From assembly GCF_002993285.1 (NCBI RefSeq), contig NZ_CP027433.1, positions 3,286,001 through 3,350,000 of the forward strand: 64,000 nt of DNA, read 5' to 3'. The stretch comes from Gordonia iterans. GTDB taxonomy: Bacteria > Actinomycetota > Actinomycetes > Mycobacteriales > Mycobacteriaceae. Every line of letters starts with the position of its first letter. Position 1 is the first letter of the stretch. Made by a program: the position numbers and the translations under genes. The notes beneath the pieces are model-generated. The model saw only the letters and a list, made by a program, of their open reading frames with translations, was not told where the DNA came from and did no database searches. Shown here in pieces: positions 54,680 to 63,975 of the stretch.

Positions 54680-54919
54680 TCAGCGGCCGAGCTTCGCGAG
54701 CACCTCGCCGATGCCCGGATTGGTCTGGGTGGACCCGTCGTCGTACTTCACCGTCGGCACCACGCGGTCACCGCCGTTCACGCTCTCGACGAACGCGGCG
54801 GCGTCCGCATCGGCTTCGACGTCGATCTCCGTGAAGTCGACGTTCTGCAGCGTCAGACTCCGCTTGAGACGGACGCAGAACGGGCACCAGGAGGTGGTGT
54901 ACACGGTCAGAGAGGCCAT
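54680..54919 (-). CDS. Mycoredoxin/glutaredoxin-family protein
   Basis: The 79-residue protein has a glutaredoxin fold: the active site TSWCPFC (Cys12, Cys15), VVPTV with the cis-proline, and GSTQTNP. Mycoredoxin-1 of M. tuberculosis sits at the same position and reduces mycothiol mixed disulfides; its active site reads CGYC (from memory), against CPFC here. It is co-transcribed with nudC, which overlaps it by 13 bp. Confidence 0.9.
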   Translation of the reverse strand: MASLTVYTTSWCPFCVRLKRSLTLQNVDFTEIDVEADADAAAFVESVNGGDRVVPTVKYDDGSTQTNPGIGEVLAKLGR

Positions 54920-55848
54920 ACCGGCCATTCTAGGACTCGCGTCCGGGCCAGGGCCCAACTGGTGATCAGCGTCCGGGCTATCGACACGCTCGGCGGCAGC
55001 ATCAAGGCGACGCCGGTCGGATCGCCACCCCAGTGCGCGTCGCGGTCGAGTGCCTCGCACACCTCGTCGCGGGTGAACCAGCGCGCGTCGGCCAGTTCGC
55101 CGTCGTCGAAGGTCAGGGGCTCGGCCGGATCGGCGACCACCTCGAAACCGAGCATCAACGACCGCGGGAACGGCCACGGCTGCGACCCGAGATAGTGCGG
55201 ATCGGACGCGACGATCCCGGCCTCCTCGGCCACCTCGCGGATCACGCACTGTTCGGCGGACTCGCCCGGTTCCACGAAACCGGCGAGCGTGGAGAACCGA
55301 GGGTGCGGCCAGGCGTGCTGGCGGCCGAGCAGGATCCGGTCGGCGCCGTCGTGCACCACCATGATCACCGCGGGGTCGGTGCGCGGATACTCTTCGGCCC
55401 CGTCCGCGCGGCGGCGGACCCAGCCCGCCCGCGCGACGGTGGTGAGGCTGCCGTCGGACGGCGAATACGCGGCAGCGCGATGCCAGTTGAGCATGCCCAG
55501 CGCGGTGGCGAGCAGTCCGGCCTCGTCGGCGGTGAGCAGCGCGGCGCCGAACCGCGCATCGCTCACCGGCTCGGCCAGTTCACCGGCGCGCATCGCCCAC
55601 AGGTCGGTGTCGCCCACGACGCCCAGGAACACCGCGTCGACCGGCGGCTGCGCGCCGACTCCGGCGGCCTCGGCCCAGCGGAGGCCGCCCCGTTCGTCGA
55701 CGGGGTAGCGGCCGGCGTGATCGACCAGCAGCACCCGGGCCGTCTCCCAGCCCGCAGCGAGCCGCTCGGCGGCGTCGCGCAGGTGATCGGCGCGGTCGAA
55801 CTCCGCCCGCGACAGCAGCGGCGGTTCGCGGAACTCGAAACTCGCCAC
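54907..55848 (-). CDS. nudC: NAD-capped RNA/NADH pyrophosphatase NudC
   Basis: The 313-residue protein has the Nudix box GFVEPGESAEQCVIREVAEEAGI (core EPGES...REVAEEAG) and the NudC hallmark SQPWPFPRSLM downstream. An N-terminal NudC-like domain precedes it. The zinc-ribbon position (residues about 120-145) has no CxxC pairs. NudC hydrolyses NAD(H) and in bacteria removes NAD caps from RNA. It lies in the uvrD2-mycoredoxin-nudC-potassium channel gene string, 2 bp after the channel gene. Confidence 0.9.
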   Translation of the reverse strand: MASFEFREPPLLSRAEFDRADHLRDAAERLAAGWETARVLLVDHAGRYPVDERGGLRWAEAAGVGAQPPVDAVFLGVVGDTDLWAMRAGELAEPVSDARFGAALLTADEAGLLATALGMLNWHRAAAYSPSDGSLTTVARAGWVRRRADGAEEYPRTDPAVIMVVHDGADRILLGRQHAWPHPRFSTLAGFVEPGESAEQCVIREVAEEAGIVASDPHYLGSQPWPFPRSLMLGFEVVADPAEPLTFDDGELADARWFTRDEVCEALDRDAHWGGDPTGVALMLPPSVSIARTLITSWALARTRVLEWPVWPL

Positions 55849-55850
55849 CG

Positions 55851-56912
55851 TCAGCTCCGCTCGCCCTGCCGGACGTACAGCAGGCGGTCGCCGGCCTCAA
55901 TGGCCTCCACCTCCGGCGCACCGACCCGGTACAGCTTGCCGTCGCGTACCACGCCGAGCACCAGATCCCGGGTGTGCGCCGGCGAACCGCCCGTCTCGGA
56001 CGGGTCCACCTCGCGTTCTGCGATCGCGTACCCCTCCTCGGGGCTGAGCAGATCCTCGACCACCTCGACCACCGACGGGGTGATGGTGGCGATGCCGAGC
56101 AGACGACCCGCAGTCTCCGAGGACACCACCACCGAGTTGGCCCCGGACTGGCGCATCAGGTGGATGTTCTCGGACTCGCGGATCGAGGCGACGATCTTCG
56201 CGCGCGGATTGAGCTCACGCGCGGTCAGCGTGACCATCACCGCGGTGTCGTCGCGGTTGGCGGCGATCACCAGCGCGGCCGCATGCTGCACCCCCGCCAG
56301 TCGCAGGGTGTCGGACTTGGTGGCGTCGCCGCGGACGGTCACCAGACCGTCGGAGGTGGCCTGGTCCAGGGCGGCCTGATCGTCGTCGACGACGACGATC
56401 TCGTTCGGGCGGACGCCGTCGGCCAGCACCGCAGCGGTGGCGGTCTTGCCCTTGGTGCCGTACCCGACGACGACGGTGTGATTGCGCACCCGGTTCCTCC
56501 AGTTCTGGATCTTGATGGCCTGCCGGGACCGTTCGGTGAGCACCTCGAGCGTGGTGCCGATCAGCACGATCAGGAACAGGACCCGGAGCGGCGTGATGAA
56601 GATGATGTTGAGCAGCCGCGCGGATTCGCTGAGCGGGGTGATGTCGCCGTAACCGGTGGTCGAGAGGCTGACCGCTGAATAGTAGAGGCAGTCCAGGTAG
56701 GTCAGCGGGGTCCCGTCGGCGTCACGGTAGCCGTGCCGATCGAGATACACCACGATCGAGCACAGGAACAACGCCGACAGCGCCCACAGGACGCGGCGGC
56801 CGATGGCCCGGGCCGGACTGGTCTCCAGCTCCGGGATCCGGATGATGCCGACCAGGGCGTAATCGGGCTTTTCGGACCGATCGGCGCGGACCTGAAGCAA
56901 TCGCTTAGGCAT
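55851..56912 (-). CDS. Two-helix potassium channel with RCK/TrkA domain
   Basis: The 353-residue protein has two membrane helices (about 40-60 and 98-120) around a pore loop with the selectivity filter TTGYGD. A cytoplasmic RCK module follows, with an NAD-type Rossmann fold (VVVGYGTKGKTA) and a TrkA-C domain. It is a bacterial RCK-gated potassium channel of the MthK/Rv3200c type. Ligand, calcium or nucleotide, is not readable from sequence. Confidence 0.9.
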   Translation of the reverse strand: MPKRLLQVRADRSEKPDYALVGIIRIPELETSPARAIGRRVLWALSALFLCSIVVYLDRHGYRDADGTPLTYLDCLYYSAVSLSTTGYGDITPLSESARLLNIIFITPLRVLFLIVLIGTTLEVLTERSRQAIKIQNWRNRVRNHTVVVGYGTKGKTATAAVLADGVRPNEIVVVDDDQAALDQATSDGLVTVRGDATKSDTLRLAGVQHAAALVIAANRDDTAVMVTLTARELNPRAKIVASIRESENIHLMRQSGANSVVVSSETAGRLLGIATITPSVVEVVEDLLSPEEGYAIAEREVDPSETGGSPAHTRDLVLGVVRDGKLYRVGAPEVEAIEAGDRLLYVRQGERS

Positions 56913-56981
56913 CGCGGGCCTGCCCGGCGGGGTTCCTCACATCTGCGAAGGCTACTCGATTCCTCGACGCGGTCACTCCGG

Positions 56982-59900
56982 TCAGGTGTCACCGCCCGCA
57001 TCCGGAGGCGCCGCGGCGAGCAACCCGGCCAGTTCCGGCGCGCCGGGGAGGGTGTCGGGTTCCAGCGTGAAGCCGTGCCGGACGTAGACGAACGCCGCCC
57101 GCACGGCCCCCACGTCCACGCCCCGCAGCCGCGCCCACGCGACCCGGTACGCGGCCAGCTGCAGCTCCAGCGGACCGCGTTTGGCGGGCTCGGGCACCGC
57201 ACCGGTCTTCCAATCGACGACGAGGTAGCCGTCGCCGTCGGCGAACACCGCGTCCATCCGGCCGCGCACCACGGTCTCGCCGATCACCGTCTCGAATCCG
57301 ACCTCCACTTCCAGCGGTGTGCGGTGCGCCCACTCCGAGGCGAGGAACGCCGCGCGCAGCAACTCCAGATCGTCGTCGACCGCGGACTCGTCTGCCGCGC
57401 CCGGCAGTTCGTCGAGGTCCAGCAGCCGGGTGGCCCCGAAGCGCCGCTCCACCCACGCGTGGAACGCGGTGCCGCGGCGGGCCATCGGGTTGGGCCGGAA
57501 CGGGACGGGACGGCGCAGTCGCGCGGCGAAGGCCTGCTCGTCGGCGCCGAGCTCCACGAGCTGGCTCACCGACAGCTGCGCGGGCAGTTCGACGTCGACG
57601 GTCGCGGCGCCGGCGCGTCGTCGTTCGTCCAGCAGCGCACTCACCTCGGCGTGCCAGGCCGCGATCTCCGGGTCGTCGGTCTCGGGGGCGGGCAGGGCGA
57701 CCAGGCCCCGTGCGACCCGCGCGTCGTCCACCGCCCGGGCGGCGGCGAGCACGGCCGGGCGACGATCCCCGAGCCGGTCCACCGGCCACGCGGCGGTCAC
57801 CGGCTCCGCGGTCATCGGATTCTCCGCATCCGCGCCGGGCGCGGGTGCGTCGACGTCGACGCTCATCACCCGGTGGCCGAGCGCGGCACCACCGGATTCG
57901 GCGGCTCCGCCGACTGCCGGTCCCGCCGTCGTCGAGCCCGCGCCCCGGACGAGTTCGGCGAGCTCGTCGTAGAAGTCCGAACCGCCGCGCGGCTTGTCAC
58001 CGGTCTCCGACCACCAGTGCGCCGAGACCAGCAGCGTCTGTTTCGCCCTGGTCAAGGCGACGTAGAGCAGGCGACGATCCTCATCGAGCCGCCGGGCCTT
58101 GATGGCGTCCTTGTGCTCGGCGAGGGCCTCTTCGAGTTCCTTGCGATCGCCGAGTCCGGACAGGTCCAGCGCTGGATAGCCGTCCGCACCGCCGGTCGCG
58201 AGGTCGCCGCGCAGCGCGGCCGGCAGTTCCCGCGCCGATCCGAGCCACGTGGAGTCGGCTTTGGCGCTGGGGAAGATCCCGCGTGCCAGGTGCGGCACCG
58301 CGACCAGATCCCACTCTAGGCCCTTGGCAGCGTGCACGGTGAGGATCTGAACGCGTTCCTCGGCCACCTCCACCTGCCCGGCTTCCAGGCCCTTCTCCAC
58401 CGACTCGGCGGCATCCAGGAAGGCGAGCAGCCCGGGCAGCGTGGCCCCGGGCCGATCGGCGTAGGCCGCGACGTAGTCGGCGAAGGCGTCCAGATGCTCG
58501 CGACCGGTGATCGCTCCGCGCATCCGCCGCGCCCGGATCTGTGCCTCCACGGCGACACCGATGGTCTGCTCGACGTCGGCGACCAGTTCGGGGAGGGGCT
58601 GGCCGATCCGGCGGCGCAGCCGTTCCAGCTCGCGCCCGAAGGCTCGGATCCGCTCGTACCCGGCCGCCGAGTACCGCTCGCGCTCCCCCGGGTCGACCAG
58701 GGCGTCACCCAGTCCCGCGGCGTCGACGGATTCGGCGGGCAACGCCGACGCGAGCGCCTCGTCCAGCTGCTCCCGCGACGAGACCGCACCGCCCACCGGC
58801 GCGTCCGCCCCGGCCGCGAGGTCGCGGGCCCGGCGCCACAGCGCCGCCAGATCGGCGGCGCCGAGCTGCCAGCGCGCACCGGTCAGCAGCCGCATCGCGG
58901 CGGTCCCCGCCATCGGATCGGCCATGAGGCGCAGCGTCGCGACGATGTCGGTGATCTCCGGGACGTGCAGCAGCCCGCCGATCCCGACCACTTCGACCGG
59001 AATCCCCCGCTGAGAAAGCTCGGCCGCCATCGGCGCCGAATCCTCGTTGCGACGCACCAGGATCGCGACGGTGGCGGGAGGACGCTGCGCCTCTTCGGCG
59101 GCCCGGTAGGCGGCCTCCACATGATCGGCGATCCACCGGCGCTCGTCGGCCACCGTCTCGGTCAGGGCGAGCCGAACCGTTCCCTCCGGCGCATCCTCCC
59201 GCGGGCGCAGGGTGGAGACCGGTACGCCCCGAGCCCGCAGCTGCGCAGACACCTCGTTGGCCAGGTAGAGCGTGCCCCGGCAGTTGCGCCAGCTGGTGAG
59301 CAGTTCCCGGCGGTGCGCGCCCGAGCCGTCGGCGCGCGGGAAGTCCTGGGCGAAGCGGGGCAGATTGGCCGCTGAGGCGCCGCGCCAGCCGTAGATCGAC
59401 TGAATCGGATCGCCGACGGCGGTCACCGCGAGAGGCTCCCCACCGCCGAACAGGGCCGACAGCAGCAGCCGCTGCGCGTGCCCGGTGTCCTGATACTCGT
59501 CGAGCAGGACGGCCTTGATGCCCGCCCGTTCCGCGGTGACCACCTCGGGCCGGGTGGTCGCCAGCCGTGCGGCGAGGGACATCTGGCTGCCGAAGTCCAG
59601 AGCGCCCTGTTCGGCCATCTTGTCCCGCAGTGCCTGCACCAGCGGGAGAAAGGCGCGCCGCTCCTCGGTCACCGCCTGGATGTTCCGGAGTGCCTGACTC
59701 GGCTCGGCGCGCTGGCGCGGTCCCTTCGGGAGGGTGTCGATCAGCGTGCACAGATCGGCCCCCGCCGCGGCCAGGGCGTCGTCGTCGACCAAGTGCTCGG
59801 CCATCTCCGAGTACAGGTTCAGCACCGCCTCGGTGACGCTGGACGGCACCTTGGCGGTGTTCAGCTCGTGCGGCCAGGTGGTGACCACCGAGAACGCCAG

Positions 59901-60362
59901 CTGCCAGAGCTCTGTCTCGCTCAGCAGCGTCGACGACGGTTCGACGGGCAACAGCAGCCCGTAATCGGCGATCAACCGGCCGGCGTAGGCGTGGTAGGTG
60001 CTCACCTCGGCGTCCGCGCTGCGCAGCACCGCCGCCAGCTCGCCGCCCGGGTCCCACTCGAGCAGTGCCGGCGATCCGGCGAGCATCGACAGCCGGCGGC
60101 GGATGCGCGCACCGAGCTCGCTGGCGGCCTTGCGCGTGAAGGTGAGGCCGAGGACCTCGTCGGGGGCGACCAGCCTGTTGGCGACGAGCCACACCACGCG
60201 GGAGGCCATCGTCTCGGTCTTGCCCGCGCCGGCACCGGCGACCACCAGCATCGGCTCCATCGGCGCCTCGATCACCTCCACTTGCTCGTCGGTCGGCGGC
60301 GGCAGTCCGAGGGCGGCGGCGAGCGAGCGCGCGCCGATCGGGTTCAGCGGCCGGTCAGTCAT
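56982..60362 (-). CDS. adnB: AdnB subunit of the AdnAB helicase-nuclease
   Basis: The 1126-residue protein has an N-terminal UvrD-like motor: Walker A GAGAGKTET at about 43-51, motif II LLDEYQDTGHAQ, motif III AVGDPIQSIYGWRGA and VHAAKGLEWDLV. A C-terminal RecB-type nuclease follows (GTAFHAWVERR near 970, GRMDAVFADG near 1035, VVDWKTG near 1049). In mycobacteria AdnB supplies the main motor of the AdnAB resection complex for double-strand breaks. It overlaps adnA by 8 bp, so the pair is co-translated. Confidence 0.95.
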   Translation of the reverse strand: MTDRPLNPIGARSLAAALGLPPPTDEQVEVIEAPMEPMLVVAGAGAGKTETMASRVVWLVANRLVAPDEVLGLTFTRKAASELGARIRRRLSMLAGSPALLEWDPGGELAAVLRSADAEVSTYHAYAGRLIADYGLLLPVEPSSTLLSETELWQLAFSVVTTWPHELNTAKVPSSVTEAVLNLYSEMAEHLVDDDALAAAGADLCTLIDTLPKGPRQRAEPSQALRNIQAVTEERRAFLPLVQALRDKMAEQGALDFGSQMSLAARLATTRPEVVTAERAGIKAVLLDEYQDTGHAQRLLLSALFGGGEPLAVTAVGDPIQSIYGWRGASAANLPRFAQDFPRADGSGAHRRELLTSWRNCRGTLYLANEVSAQLRARGVPVSTLRPREDAPEGTVRLALTETVADERRWIADHVEAAYRAAEEAQRPPATVAILVRRNEDSAPMAAELSQRGIPVEVVGIGGLLHVPEITDIVATLRLMADPMAGTAAMRLLTGARWQLGAADLAALWRRARDLAAGADAPVGGAVSSREQLDEALASALPAESVDAAGLGDALVDPGERERYSAAGYERIRAFGRELERLRRRIGQPLPELVADVEQTIGVAVEAQIRARRMRGAITGREHLDAFADYVAAYADRPGATLPGLLAFLDAAESVEKGLEAGQVEVAEERVQILTVHAAKGLEWDLVAVPHLARGIFPSAKADSTWLGSARELPAALRGDLATGGADGYPALDLSGLGDRKELEEALAEHKDAIKARRLDEDRRLLYVALTRAKQTLLVSAHWWSETGDKPRGGSDFYDELAELVRGAGSTTAGPAVGGAAESGGAALGHRVMSVDVDAPAPGADAENPMTAEPVTAAWPVDRLGDRRPAVLAAARAVDDARVARGLVALPAPETDDPEIAAWHAEVSALLDERRRAGAATVDVELPAQLSVSQLVELGADEQAFAARLRRPVPFRPNPMARRGTAFHAWVERRFGATRLLDLDELPGAADESAVDDDLELLRAAFLASEWAHRTPLEVEVGFETVIGETVVRGRMDAVFADGDGYLVVDWKTGAVPEPAKRGPLELQLAAYRVAWARLRGVDVGAVRAAFVYVRHGFTLEPDTLPGAPELAGLLAAAPPDAGGDT

Positions 60363-63300
60363 CGGTCACCGCCTTGCCCCGCAACTGCGCCGGGCAGCTG
60401 GCGGTGAGGGTGCAGTAGCTGCAGCCGGAGTGGGTCGCGGCGACGAATCCCGGCCCGATGCTGCTGCGCGCGGCCGTCCGAACCACGCCGATCCACTCGT
60501 CGACCTGCTCGGGCGTGAGCGGCTCCTGGACCCGCTCGGCCGCGCCGGTCTTCTTGTTGGCACTGGCCACGTAGACCAGTCGGCCGCCGCCGGGGGTGCC
60601 GGCCGGGACTCCGTCGACACCGCCGAGCAGCAACGCGAGCTGGTAGGCGGCCAACTGCGGGTGCTCGGCCGCCTCGGCGGCGGTGATCACGGTCTTCCCG
60701 GTCTTCACGTCGACCACCACCGGGCGCCCGAGATCGTCGGTCTCCAACCGGTCGATACGGCCCACCAGCGTCACCGGCAGCGTGTCCGGGCGACCCTCCG
60801 CGTCGGCGCCGGGCGGCACCGCGGCCGACAGGTCCACCTCGACCGCCGCTTCGGTGAGCTCACGGCGCGAATGCTCCAGCCAGTCCCGGAAGTTCACCAG
60901 CATGCTTTCGGCGCGGCGCAGCTCGCGGTCGCTGAACCAGGCGGCGGGCGAGGAGACCCGATCCCAGATCTCGTGCAGGGCCCTGGTGACCTCGGTGTGG
61001 TCGAGTTCGCCGGCCACCGCCTGCACCAGGGTGTGCACCAGGGTGCCGGTCACGGCGGCTTCCGCATCCCCGTCACGCCCGCCGTGCCGCTCGAGCATCC
61101 AGCGCAGCGAACAGCGGCTCAGCGCATCGACGTTGGACGGCGAGAGCGTCCGCGGTCCCCGGTCCGGCGTCCACAGCGGGGCATCGCTGCTCGGATCGAG
61201 CAGGCCGTACCACTGCTGGGGCGCGGCTCCGGGCACGTCGGCCGCCGCGAGCTCGGCCAGCAGTCGGGCGGCGGCGTCGCGGCGGTCCGCCGGCGTCTGC
61301 GGATCGGTCAGCGCCGCGCGCAGTTCGGCCACCATCGACGGAAGCGACAGCAGCCGGCGGACCCCGCCGTCGAGGGGCACCTCGTCGGCGGCCTCGCCGT
61401 GCTCGTCGTGCGCGGCGCCGTAGCCCCCGAGGGCATCGGCGACCTCCGGGACGAACCGCGACGGCGAGGCGTCACCGGTGCCGTCCTCCACCGCGGTGAG
61501 CAGCAGGCGGTTCCGGGCCCGGGTGCACGCCACCAGCAGCAGGCGCCGCTCGTCGGCGAGCATCACCGAGTTCCGGGAGACGGTGTCGACCGCGTGCGCG
61601 TCGATGCCGTCGAGCAGGTCGACCAGCGCCGGTGTGCCCAGCACGCTGCCCCGGCTGCGCAGCGACGGCCACAGTCCGTCGAGCACGCCCGGCACCGCGA
61701 CCACCTCCCACTCGCGGCCTGCGGCCGAGTGCGCCGACAGCAGCTGCACCGCCTCGGCGGCCGCGGTCGGGGTCCTGGACTCACGGGGAATCTGCAGCCG
61801 TCCGAGGTAGTGCAAGAAGCCGTCCAGTCCGCCGGCCGGCAGGTTGTCGGTGTAGGACGCCGCCGCCTCGAACAGCGCCAGCATGGCGTCCAGGTCGCGG
61901 TCGGCCTGCTCGCCGGACCGGTCGCCGCGCAGCGATCGTGCCAGCCAGGAGCGTTCCAGCCCGGAGGCCTGCCAGGCGCGCCACAGCGTCTCCTCGACGC
62001 CCTCCCCCGCGCGGTCGGCGATACGGGCGGCCCGCACCACCTTCAGGGTGCGTGCCAGGGGTTCGGCCTCGAACTCGGTGAGCCCGGCCAGGTAGGGCTC
62101 GGCGCGCGCCGGATCGGCCAGCGCCGCGGCGAGCGCGCTGAGCGAGTCCGGCGGATCCGTCAGCGATCCGGCATCTCCGGACGAGACGCCGGTCTCCCCC
62201 GACGACGAGCCGGCCTCCCCCGGCGACGAGACGATCTCCCCCGGCGACGAGCCTGCCTCCCCCGACGACGAGCCGGCCTCCCCCGGTGATCGAGCGGAGT
62301 CGAGATCCCGCGGTCGAGTGCTGTCAATCGGTTCCTGGGGAACCACTTCACCGCACTCGAGCGCGTCGGCGGTCTCGCCCGCCTCCGGGCGGGTGCGTGC
62401 CTCGGCTGTTCCCGGGGCCAGGCACGGGTTCCCCGCGGAGCTCGGAGGATCGGTGATCGCGTCCTCCTCGTGCAGTCGCCGGATGCCACGGCGCAGGCGA
62501 CGGAGCTGGCCGGGGCCCGCCGCACCGATCGGCCCGGACAGCAGGGTCACCACGTCGTCCGGCTCGAGCGGCTCACGCGCGGCGGCCGCGCGCAACGCCA
62601 GCGAGAACGCCTCTACCGCGCGCTGCCGGTACAGCGGCAGATCGCTGGTCGGGGTCACCACCGGCACGCCCGCCGACGAGAAGGCCCGGCGCAGGGCCGG
62701 CAGCGCGCGCGGAACCGACCGCACGATCACGGCCATCTCGCTCCACGGCACCCCGTCGAACAGGTGGGCCCGGCGGAGCAGGTCCGCGACCGCGGTGGCC
62801 TCCTTGGCTGCCGAGGAGAACACCCGGACCGCCGCGGTGCCGCCGTCGGGCGGGTCCGCGACATCGCCCGGAGCCGCGTCGGGGTACGGGTGCGGCCGCG
62901 CGCCGGGCAGCCGCGCGGCCAGGATCCGGCCGACGGTGTTGACCTCCCCGCGACACCGATGGCCTTGAGTGAGCACCACGTCGCGGCCGCCGGGCAGCTC
63001 GGCGAAGAAGCGCGGGCTGGCCCCACGGAAGGAATAGATCGACTGATCCGGGTCGGCGGCGACCACCACCAGATCCGCGCCCGTGCCGATCAGCCGCACC
63101 AGCTGGGCCGCCTGCGGGTCGAGATGCTGGGCATCGTCGACCAGGAGGCAGCGGATCCGCGCCCGCTGCTCGGCGAGCAACCGGGGCTCGACGGCCAGCG
63201 CCGACAGCGCCGAGCCGACCAGTTCGGCGGCGTCCACCGCCTGCGGACCGGCCTCCGGAGCGTCGATGCCGACCGCGCCGCGCAACAGCATGGTCTGCTC

Positions 63301-63975
63301 GTACTGCGCGAAGGCCCGACCGGCCGCGACCCACTCGGGGCGCTTGTGCCGGCGGCCCAGGTCGGTCAGATCCTCCGGTCCCAGTCCTCGCTCGGCGGCC
63401 CGCATCAGCAGGTCCCGCAGCGCCTGCGCGAAGCCGTCGGTGGCCAGTGCGGGCCGCAGCGACTCCGGCCAGTAGGCGGCGCCGTCTTCGAGGTCGCCGG
63501 CGAGCAGTTCGCGCAGGATGACGTCCTGCTCGGAGCCGGTGATCAGCCGTGGCGGCGGATTGCCGTGCGCCGAGGCCTGCAGGCGGAGCACCGCGAACGC
63601 GTAGGAGTGGACGGTCCGCACCAGCGGCTCGCGCAACGCCGCACCGGTCCGGGCCGATCCGTCCGGCGAGGCGGCCGCGAGTACCCGCCGGGTGATCTCG
63701 TTCCGGACCACCGTCGCAGCGCGCCGGTTCGCGGTGAGCACGAGCACCGACTCGGGGTCTGCGCCGTCGTCGAGCAGCCGGGAGACGGCGACGTCGACCA
63801 GGAGCGAGGTCTTGCCGGTGCCGGGACCCCCACGGACCCGGTACGGCCGCCACGGCTGCTGCGCGTCGGCGCGGTGTCCCGGCTCGAGCAGCACGCGCAC
63901 CTCGGCCGGCCACTGGCGGACGGGCAGGTCGAACGACGCCGGGGCGGCGATCAGTCGAGTCTGCGCGGTGACCAT
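60355..63975 (-). CDS. adnA: AdnA subunit of the AdnAB helicase-nuclease
   Basis: The 1206-residue protein has an N-terminal motor (Walker A GGPGTGKTS at about 49-57, LLVDDAQHLDPQ, VVAADPDQSIYSFRGA) and a C-terminal nuclease with VGRIDR and VVVDVKTGK. Iron-sulfur-type cysteines lie in SRCSLRW (about 956) and CSYCTLTASC (about 1185). It is about 150 residues longer than mycobacterial AdnA. The extra length is concentrated at residues about 510-605, made of 7-residue repeats plus DNA that matches two dispersed intergenic repeats. The start is ATG 63975, near the window's right edge. Confidence 0.94.
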   Translation of the reverse strand: MVTAQTRLIAAPASFDLPVRQWPAEVRVLLEPGHRADAQQPWRPYRVRGGPGTGKTSLLVDVAVSRLLDDGADPESVLVLTANRRAATVVRNEITRRVLAAASPDGSARTGAALREPLVRTVHSYAFAVLRLQASAHGNPPPRLITGSEQDVILRELLAGDLEDGAAYWPESLRPALATDGFAQALRDLLMRAAERGLGPEDLTDLGRRHKRPEWVAAGRAFAQYEQTMLLRGAVGIDAPEAGPQAVDAAELVGSALSALAVEPRLLAEQRARIRCLLVDDAQHLDPQAAQLVRLIGTGADLVVVAADPDQSIYSFRGASPRFFAELPGGRDVVLTQGHRCRGEVNTVGRILAARLPGARPHPYPDAAPGDVADPPDGGTAAVRVFSSAAKEATAVADLLRRAHLFDGVPWSEMAVIVRSVPRALPALRRAFSSAGVPVVTPTSDLPLYRQRAVEAFSLALRAAAAREPLEPDDVVTLLSGPIGAAGPGQLRRLRRGIRRLHEEDAITDPPSSAGNPCLAPGTAEARTRPEAGETADALECGEVVPQEPIDSTRPRDLDSARSPGEAGSSSGEAGSSPGEIVSSPGEAGSSSGETGVSSGDAGSLTDPPDSLSALAAALADPARAEPYLAGLTEFEAEPLARTLKVVRAARIADRAGEGVEETLWRAWQASGLERSWLARSLRGDRSGEQADRDLDAMLALFEAAASYTDNLPAGGLDGFLHYLGRLQIPRESRTPTAAAEAVQLLSAHSAAGREWEVVAVPGVLDGLWPSLRSRGSVLGTPALVDLLDGIDAHAVDTVSRNSVMLADERRLLLVACTRARNRLLLTAVEDGTGDASPSRFVPEVADALGGYGAAHDEHGEAADEVPLDGGVRRLLSLPSMVAELRAALTDPQTPADRRDAAARLLAELAAADVPGAAPQQWYGLLDPSSDAPLWTPDRGPRTLSPSNVDALSRCSLRWMLERHGGRDGDAEAAVTGTLVHTLVQAVAGELDHTEVTRALHEIWDRVSSPAAWFSDRELRRAESMLVNFRDWLEHSRRELTEAAVEVDLSAAVPPGADAEGRPDTLPVTLVGRIDRLETDDLGRPVVVDVKTGKTVITAAEAAEHPQLAAYQLALLLGGVDGVPAGTPGGGRLVYVASANKKTGAAERVQEPLTPEQVDEWIGVVRTAARSSIGPGFVAATHSGCSYCTLTASCPAQLRGKAVTDD
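62173..62290. repeat. 21-bp tandem repeats encoding a 7-residue motif in AdnA
   Basis: The 21-bp unit CTCCCCCGACGACGAGCCGG plus C repeats about five and a half times. It encodes SSPGEAG-like heptads, predicted disordered and acidic. Confidence 0.9.
62286..62358. repeat. Two dispersed intergenic repeats inside adnA
   Basis: GATCGAGCGGAGTCGAGATC (62288-62307) is a copy of the GAGCGAGTCGAAATC-type repeat. The 44-bp palindrome 62315-62358, starting CGAGTGCTGTCAATCGGTTCC-type sequence, matches the hairpin at 28481-28524 at 35 of 44 positions. Both lie in frame within the coding sequence. Confidence 0.85.
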
